NCBI GenBank assembly: GCA_907164885.2
Contig: OU015495.1
Coordinates: 4,958,308-5,022,307 of the forward strand
DNA from: Dolomedes plantarius
Taxonomy: Eukaryota > Arthropoda > Arachnida > Araneae > Dolomedidae
Length of the DNA stretch: 64,000 nt
Reading direction: 5' to 3'
Shown here: piece by piece, positions 57,573-64,000 of the stretch
Layout: each line of letters opens with the position of its first letter
Numbering within the stretch: the stretch's first letter is position 1
Position numbers and translations under genes: made by a program
Notes under the pieces: model-generated
The model's database searches: none
The model's input: the letters and a program-made list of their open reading frames with translations, nothing else
Told to the model about the DNA's origin: nothing

Positions 57573-57889
57573 GTATAAGTGAACCAACACCATCTGTTGC
57601 TACCACAAATTTTACAGAGCCTTTTTAAGGCTGCTATATACTAAGAAAAAAAATCGTATTTCCCTATATATGATCCAAGATTTCCTCTTCTTGCGGTCTC
57701 TTGTGGTGGGAGGAGTCTAGTTGACATTCGAGAATTCCACCCCGCTTAGGATTGACATTTTGAGGGATTGTAATGGCTATAGGGGGATTTAGCGCTGTCC
57801 CCAAATTTTTTATTTAAAATATATTTTTGCCAACTAATTACAGGTACATAAATGCTGACAATCAAATAAAATTGGTATTGTCAGATAGC

Positions 57890-58165
57890 CTAAACTTTTC
57901 TGCAAAGCGCTACAGGATTCATTTTATAAATTTCGTCCACCGAAGGAATTTATGAGCGTTTAAAACACACTATACCAGATTTTTCCTCGAATAATTTAAA
58001 TTTTAAAATATTAATTGCATTTTTAAAAAAAAATCGAAAAATGTACACATATGTAAAATTTCTTTCTCTATGACGGAGTACAATTTAAAAAAAAAATCTT
58101 TGAATCCAAGTCGGCAATCCGTGGACAAATTTTCTCCATAGGTTCACATTGAGGTGAGCGAATCC
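57890..58165. repeat. unclassified dispersed repeat, copy 2
   Basis: 58070-58153 is a direct match to 17015-17092 (GGAGTACAATTTAAAAAAAA; TTTTCTCCATAGGTTCACAT). 57890-58010 matches the inverse of 16895-17000. This copy is more diverged and carries a ~10-bp insertion. Confidence 0.5.
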
Positions 58166-58206
58166 AATGGGGTTAGTACATAGCAGCCTTAAGAATGACC
58201 TCTGGT

Positions 58207-58388
58207 GGAATCTTACCCACTGACGTACCACCCACTGACCTAAAAAGAAAGACTTTCCTCTCTGCATATTTAATGTGCCCATATCTGGCTTAGACAGGAA
58301 GGTATTTAATGATGACCATCGGGATTCGAACTGAGCATCCCCCGTCCAAAGATCAACGGGCTGTCATTTGGCTACCACGTGCCCATTT
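58207..58388 (-). repeat. tRNA-derived SINE
   Basis: The minus strand reads GGGCACGTGGTAGCCAAATG (A box) then CTCAGTTCGAATCCCGATGG (B box), then TCATTAAATACCTTCCTGTC and AAGCCAGATATGGGC, matching the SINE at 36537-36870. It is probably truncated at its 3' side. Confidence 0.7.
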
Positions 58389-60065
58389 ATCCTAATATTA
58401 GAACTATCATAAAGGTGTTATTTTATATTTTCAAACGATTTAACTTTAAAATATTTTTAGTGGTAGACGTTTACTCAGATATGAGAAGGGGCGTTTCATA
58501 ATGGATCCATTTTCTAACTAAGAAAATTCACACCGAAATAGACGTTGTTTAATGAGTATATCTTGTAAATTTCAGTATATATTAAATGTTACCTCAGTTT
58601 CAATGGAAACTTTGTTTGAGATAAATATAATAGGATTTTTCGGACTTTGGGATTTCCAACCATACATGAAAATTACAAACTTCGCATTTTACTATTTCGA
58701 TATATCTTGAAAAAATAACAAATGAAGAAGAAAATTTTGTTCCTAATTTTCTTCAAGAAGAAAAATATTAAAGGAGGAACACACTGGATATTGGATTTAT
58801 TCACATATTTGTAATTTCCTTTATTTATGGGATACACAAGCTTAATTTAATACTTCATCAGGCTCAACACTGAAAAATTACTAATTCTTTTTAAAGAAAA
58901 TTTATTTTAAGAAGATACAGTTTTAAGTTTAAGCTTATTCACCCTACTCAAAAAAGTCTATTTTGAGTAAGGTTTGTCCGCATTTCAACACAAGAAAAGT
59001 AACGCAAAATTACGTTTTATTTGAAATATTGCAAAGAATATATAAAATATGATACCACTAAGAAATGCAATCAATTATTTTTGAAAGATGGCAAATCATC
59101 CGGAATTATCAGCAAAAGGATTCTTTCTAAAGGATAGAGAAGTTCTCAAAATCATTAGAAATAATGAATCGGGATTCTGGTATTATAAAATAAATGGAAT
59201 TCTTTGGCATGTTTAATCAAACTATCTGAAATCTTTAATTAGCTTCAATTTTTGAAAATTCATAAATGGTAAGGACCAGGCTAGTGTCGTAGGGTTAAGT
59301 ATGATCATACAATTATAGTCAAATATATGTATCAAAGATAATGAAACACAATTATTATTTTTTACAATAGGTACTTGGTTGAAAGATCGATAAATAAATA
59401 AAGCAAAGTCATAGGAACATCTATGCGGTGCTCTGTTATTATTGATCATCAACCTTTACAATTCATAGAGAATCGAATTCACATACCAAGGAGATATTTA
59501 CTTACGCTATAACTGAATTCGTTCTCTCAACCAAACTGAGTATGCGACTGAGTGTCAGAATCTACTACTTTGCTTGCTTTGTGAAGCCAAGCTCAACTCG
59601 CTTAGTTACTCGGACTCTCACTTAACTTAGAAGACAGTCTAAATATAAAGTAGAAACATCTTTAAAAAGATCATCACCATAGTTAGATTTAATTTCCCAA
59701 ACTGTTCCTATAAGAAAAAAATTGCATAACTTCTTCAAACTTTTTGAGGTCTGAGGGTTTAAGAGAGAGACAGAAGTTTTATGATACACATACAGATGAA
59801 AACGGCCTGCACGTCATTTTCGTAATATCAGTGGTAGTCAAAAGTGCAGGGGTCTAGGTTTCGAGTTTCTGCAAGTGCTAACGACTCAAAAGACATGATG
59901 CGTAGACAAAGGAGAGGAATGTTAATTATTTAAGAATAAAACTTCTTATAACGGTTAAGCCATTTGCAGTATACAGAAAATTTTATGGAAAGAGATATGC
60001 ACTCCTTTGGTAGAGTCAAACTTGAATTGGTATACGCACTACTCTTTAATTTTGCATTACTAATG
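58389..60065. other. no gene recognised
   Basis: About 1.7 kb of AT-rich DNA without credible frames or element ends. Confidence 0.55.
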
Positions 60066-60761
60066 TAAATATATAAAACAGTTCCGTAACAGACTGATTG
60101 ACTGATTGACTGACGGATAACGCACAGACCAATCCCATGGACCTAAAGTGCTGAAATTTTGCATGGCGATTCTTCTTATAGTGTAGGGGTGCAGTAAGAA
60201 AGATTTTTTTAAAAATCTTAGATTTTTTTAAATTAAATTTTTAAGCTGTTTTTGTAACATTCTTTAAAGTTTCCATTTAAAATAATAATGTGAGGGTTAT
60301 AAAATATATATCACAAGTAAGATAATTTAAATTCGTTTAAAATGAAATCTTTTTCGAATCCTTACCTCCATTTTCTGATTTTTGGTAAATTTTTAAAGAT
60401 TCCTTTTTCGAATTTAATTTATTAAATGCTAATCTCGTGGTTTCTTTTCTTTTTGTGATACTTTAAGCTAATTTTGCGTCACGTGCATAGCAACGAAATA
60501 AATTGACAAAAAATATTTTTTTCTTAAAAAAAATTAAACTATAGTAAAAAAAATGCTCCTCAAACAGTACTATATTAACTGTACTATATTCTTTAGTGTG
60601 TTCTATTAGATTTAATTTGAATATTTTCTTCTACATTATTTTGTCTATAAAAATATCCGCTACGATTTATATATATATATATATATATTGGGTATTAATT
60701 GATAGACCGTTCTATTTAATTTGAATGTACTCCGCAGCGAAGTACGGGTATTCAGCTAGTA
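60066..60761 (-). mobile_element. Helitron/HINE-like or SINE-like repeat, copy 1
   Basis: The minus strand begins ACTAGCTGAATACCCGTACT and TCGCTGCGG, and ends with a GTCAGTCAATCAGTCAATCA microsatellite-like block followed by GTTACGGAACTGTTTTATAT. Near the end GCGTTATCC and AAAATTTCAGCACTTTAGGT are shared with copy 2 (inverted, 61283-61400). Repeats with an ACTAGCTG...CCCG...TTCGCTGCG start and this tail are widespread in invertebrates and I recall them as Helitron-like. The class is not proven by the sequence. Confidence 0.55.
60668..60688. repeat. short (TA)n tract
   Basis: Ten TA units within the repeat above. Confidence 0.9.
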
Positions 60762-61282
60762 TTAACATAATTGCAAGCTGAATTCGGAAAATATATTTAT
60801 AAAATTCAGAATTTTTTAAGAAGTCCTCTTTTCAATGCACTTCAACATAAGAATATCAGTTTCCGTAGATCTGACTTACAGGAAATATTCTTGCTAAATT
60901 GTTCTCTGTACCAGGATTAATATTGTAATAATGTAGGAGATATAATTAATGTTGCATATGATTAATGTTGTTTTATGTCAAAACCTTTATGTTGTAGCAA
61001 ATAATTTCTAATGAGCTTCAAAAATGTATCAATTTTTTTCTCGTTAAGAATTCGGTAATCTGTCACCCGCTGTTCGATAATCTGTCACCCGCCCAAAACC
61101 TGAAAAAAAATCAACACAATGAAGCGGTGTTTAGCAGAATTTCTTATTTAGAAAATACTTTACTAAAAATTTGATCCCTAAATGTAATCATAATCCTCTG
61201 TCTACATAAAATACATCATTTAAATTGGTGGTTAAACTTTTGCATTAAAGGAAAATCAATTTCATGTTATATTTCTTCCGTG

Positions 61283-61400
61283 CAGGTGAAGAAAAAATTT
61301 CAGCCCTTTTGGTCCAGCGGTTTGGTCTGTGCGTTGTATGTCAGTGAGTCAATGAGTCAGTCAGTTACGGAACTGTTTTATACGAGTATATATAGATAAT
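61283..61400 (+). mobile_element. Helitron/HINE-like repeat, copy 2 (end only)
   Basis: AAATTTCAGCCCTTTTGGTC, GGTTTGGTCTGTGCGTTGTA, a GTCAGTGAGTCAATGAGTCA block and GTTACGGAACTGTTTTATAC match the last ~120 bp of copy 1 in inverse orientation. The ACTAGCTG start is not found upstream. Confidence 0.6.
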
Positions 61401-61764
61401 ATTCGTAATTCGAACTGAATTACCAAGCAAAACCGATAAAAACTGCATCAAAAGGAGAAATGCGATGCGTAAAATCTAACAAATATGAAAAGTAGTTACT
61501 AGGGGCTTGAGCAGAACAAATAAATCGTAATGAAAGCTTCTCGAGCATGCATTTGCAATTTTAACAAATCTTAAGTCTTCATCGTCAGTAAAATCGGTCA
61601 GCTGTACAGTCTCTCAAAACTAATTTAACTAGGCGGTGAATAATATAGTTAATTGTAATACAATTTTTTTAATAGTAATGAAGAGAGAAAATTTATAATT
61701 CAGATTAGGAAAGCCTGTATTGGAAGGTAAACGTAAAGAAGGTTCTCACAAAATGGAATTTATT

Positions 61765-61817
61765 GGACGGTGAGATTCTCCGTCTGGAGATGATATGATG
61801 TTGGTTCGATTCCCGGT
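61765..61817 (+). repeat. tRNA-derived SINE head, interrupted
   Basis: GACGGTGAGATTCTCCGTCT then GTTGGTTCGATTCCCGGT supplies a B box and part of a tRNA-like arm. The hAT-like MITE at 61818 interrupts just after the B box; CTCCCGGCCGTTGC resumes at 62273. Confidence 0.6.
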
Positions 61818-62272
61818 CATAGGCGTAGCGTCAGGGGGGCACGGGGGGGGGGGGGTTACATGCCCTCTTCAACTTAACTTGAAATAAATTAAAACGTTAA
61901 TAGAAGTTCAGTTAAAATCAAAAAATTGTAGCAATCTTTTAAGAAAGTTGGTTTTTTTCGGCATTTTCAAACTGTGAAACTGAAGATTTCGATTATGTCT
62001 TTAGCCTTAACACATAGTTTTTAACAATATGATCCATAACAAAAATTCGATGCTATTTTTTTTCTCATTTTATTTATATTATATTTATTTTTCTCACTGT
62101 AGACTCTTTTGAATACTACTCAAACATTAATTCGATTGTTATTCAATTTAAAAAAATCATAATATTTCATATTTTAACGACCATCCGGCAGTTAGTGTGC
62201 TGAGGAGGGCCCTAACTAAATTCAATTCGTGCCCCCCTCGAAAAAAAAAGTTAGAAGCACGCTACGCCTATG
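61818..62272. mobile_element. hAT-like MITE with G-rich ends
   Basis: The left end CATAGGCGTAGCGTCAGGGG and the inverted right end CATAGGCGTAGCGTGCTTCT share 14 bp. Further in, GGGGGGCACG is common to both arms, with a 12-G run at 61846-61857 on the left. Flanking TTCCCGGT and CTCCCGGC agree at six of eight positions, compatible with an 8-bp hAT duplication. The interior is AT rich without coding sequence. It has inserted into the SINE at 61765. Confidence 0.75.
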
Positions 62273-63078
62273 CTCCCGGCCGTTGCAGAAAATAGCCCCA
62301 AGTTATACATCAATGGTGATCTTTTATCTAAAGTGAGACTATGTTCGAAGCCACAATTTTGGATGGACAAAAGTGAACAGTTTGCAAAATTATCACAAAA
62401 TTGTCCAATCAATGGACAATTTCGCGATAATTTTGCAGATTATCCCATTCGATTACCAATTTTCTAATTACCAAATTTTGATTACCAAGATTCTAATTAC
62501 CAGTTATTAGATATGTCGATACTTCTACTTTGAGAGAAAAGCGTAATGAAATAAACGTGTTACATAAAAAAGCTTAAAGATTATACATTAAAAAGCGTAG
62601 CGAACCCCCCCCCCCCCACCACCACCAAACCACCCATCTAGTCTTCTATTTCGTGAAATATATATTTTCCATTAAAGTAATTGATATTGTAGTACATAAC
62701 TGGGGTATATAACCTTTTAAATCACAATTAAAAATTTACACAATAATAGCAATTGTGAAGGCGAAAACAAGGCATCGAAGGGCACGAAAATCTTCTCCTC
62801 ACAATTTGTACTAAGGGGGTGCTAAGCGTTTTGAATCCTATAATTGGTTAGAATCGGACATATGATTGACCACGTGAAAGTATGATTCAACGTCACATGC
62901 CTCTGAATCATCCTGACTGATATATCTACGCAACTGTTAGTGGGAAAGAAGTAAAAAATAACTTTAATGTTCCTCGCGTGCAGTTAAGGAAATAGAATAG
63001 TTGGTTAATTCGTTTATTCCTAGGTCTCAATTTGGAATTGGGGCTATGGTTTATTTAAAGGAGAAGTTAGAATGCGCG
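62273..63078. other. no gene recognised; contains a C-rich tract
   Basis: GCGTAGCGAA followed by a run of fourteen C and CACCACCACC (62596-62633) resembles the G-rich end of the MITE at 61818 and may be a fragment of another copy. ATTACCAATTTTCTAATTACCA-type short repeats lie at 62450-62510. The frame at 62270-62467 has no domain. Confidence 0.45.
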
Positions 63079-63093
63079 ATATATATATATATA
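63079..63093. repeat. short (TA)n tract
   Basis: Seven to eight TA units bordering the GC-rich block. Confidence 0.85.
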
Positions 63094-63345
63094 CCCAACA
63101 AACACAAGACTGACGGGAACTTGACGGGCCGGTTCTGGAGGCGCCGGTAGAACGATAGGCTCGGGGAAAATGATCCGTACCGTTGCCGGGTGATTTACGA
63201 ATCTCCGACGCGGAATCCCTTAGTGTGTACTCGTTTGAGGGCCGGTGGTGGTTGGATAGGAATCGACCCGAAACCGCTCTCCCTGTAACGTCCCGGAATC
63301 GATAGTCCGATTCGTAACCACCAGTAACAGAAATCTGCATCAGAA
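63094..63345. other. GC-rich block of unknown origin
   Basis: About 250 bp of clearly higher GC than its surroundings, starting CCCAACAAACACAAGACTGA and rich in CGG/CCG. A minus-strand frame (63043-63394) is open across it, but this is expected of GC-rich DNA, and the frame runs into the TA tract. No domain is recognisable. It may be part of a retroelement leader or LTR. Confidence 0.4.
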
Positions 63346-63543
63346 TTATGGATTTGAAAGGGAAGGCGAAGATTAGATTAAACAGACTTTTCATAAATAT
63401 TTATTTCACTTTTGTGAAACTTCTTTTGCGCGAAAAATTCACATAATTTTCCTTGTATGAAAAGATTGTATTATATCAGAAGTATACGGCTGACATAATA
63501 TAATCTTTCGGTTATACTATGTGATATATGCATAATATATATC

Positions 63544-64000
63544 ATCTATATATTTAATTTGCTAAGCCGACTTTTTGGGCAGTCGGTGAGAGAAAACTAC
63601 TGCATCAATTTACTTCATTTTGGTCTTAAACGAAAGATTGTAATCTGTAGATTTATTAAATTTGGCTTTTGTGACAGCAATTTCCATTAATTAGCGATAA
63701 TTTACAATTTACAATTGATTTTTACGCATGCTCAGTGGCATGGTTAAATCTGTCTTTAGAAACTCACTGTTTCCGCGCACTCTCAGTGACATGTTTTAAT
63801 GGTAAACACGTTTATTCCGAGAAGTCTCTCTAGATCTATCACTGCCTTATTTATTTTTATGATAATTATATTTGTGAAATACAACAGTAAACCTCATGGA
63901 AATTGTTTATTTCATGCTGTTTAATTAGCGATAATTTACAATTTAAAAAAATTGCTTTCTGCACATGCTCAGTGACATTTTTAAATCTGTCTTTAGATAC
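63544..64000 (-). repeat. dispersed repeat with CTGAGCATG motifs, copy 2 (runs off the window)
   Basis: Inverse of 40530-40966: GCTAAGCCGACTTTTTGGGCAGTC at the inner end (in two parts), CATCAATTTACT.CATTTTGGTC, CTCTCTAGATCT, ATTAGCGATAATTTACAATT and GCACATGCTCAGTGACATTT. The last bases (GTCTTTAGATAC) equal the inverse of the first bases of copy 1, so the repeat either ends here or continues beyond the window. Confidence 0.8.

Noticed and set aside
63043..63394. 116-codon minus-strand frame
   Set aside because: Runs from AT-rich DNA through a GC-rich block into a TA tract with no domain; open by composition.

Overview
This is an AT-rich animal genomic window (eukaryotic, most likely arthropod and plausibly arachnid). 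The organism call is an inference from three things: long (TA)n microsatellites, an arthropod-style mix of transposons (mariner, Tc1, piggyBac, hAT and pogo families), and Jockey-like retrotransposons with tRNA-derived SINEs. I found no convincing host protein-coding gene, rRNA or genuine tRNA gene. The window reads as intergenic or intronic DNA built from layered mobile elements, mostly old and broken.

Layout. 0.5-2.95 kb holds a long intact gag-like ORF on the minus strand, preceded by a primer-binding site and LTR-like DNA; no pol follows. 3.1-5.4 kb holds pogo-type ends and a hAT element (3728-4771, exact 8-bp target duplication) with a deleted mariner nested in it. 9.08-14.33 kb is a 5.2-kb element with ~135-bp terminal inverted repeats. 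It carries a decayed copy of a widespread but uncharacterised gene and is itself invaded by a deleted piggyBac (9398-11629). 14.5-16.8 kb holds foldback MITEs and two TTAA-flanked elements. 17.4-20.04 kb is a Tc1-type transposon split by a 5'-truncated Jockey. 22.2-23.5 kb is a pogo/Tigger-type element with a nested TTAA element that is the sister of the 14.9-kb copy. 26.5-27.1 kb is a probable solo LTR. 28.9-31.9 kb is a diverged head-to-tail pair of LTR-like repeats with internal minisatellites. 34.1-35.4 kb is the best preserved transposon: a Tc1/mariner element with matching TIRs, TA duplications and a transposase broken by one visible nonsense codon.

From 36 to 45 kb there are MITEs, several tRNA-derived SINEs, a cluster of CCGTCA palindromes, a ~280-bp near-perfect hairpin and a second Jockey copy with a 13-bp target duplication. 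45-56 kb is mostly featureless AT-rich DNA with very long (TA)n tracts and a few SINEs. 56-64 kb holds palindrome-bearing piggyBac-like DNA, a hAT MITE (56962-57572), more SINEs, an inverted pair of Helitron/HINE-like repeats, a hAT-like MITE inside a SINE, and the inverted partner of the 40.5-kb repeat.

Nothing here works as a cooperating gene set. What the window shows is relative chronology: mariner in hAT, piggyBac in the long-TIR element, Jockey in Tc1, a TTAA element in pogo, SINE in a DNA transposon and MITE in SINE. The strongest candidate for something undescribed is the link between the 9-14 kb long-TIR element and its uncharacterised gene family.
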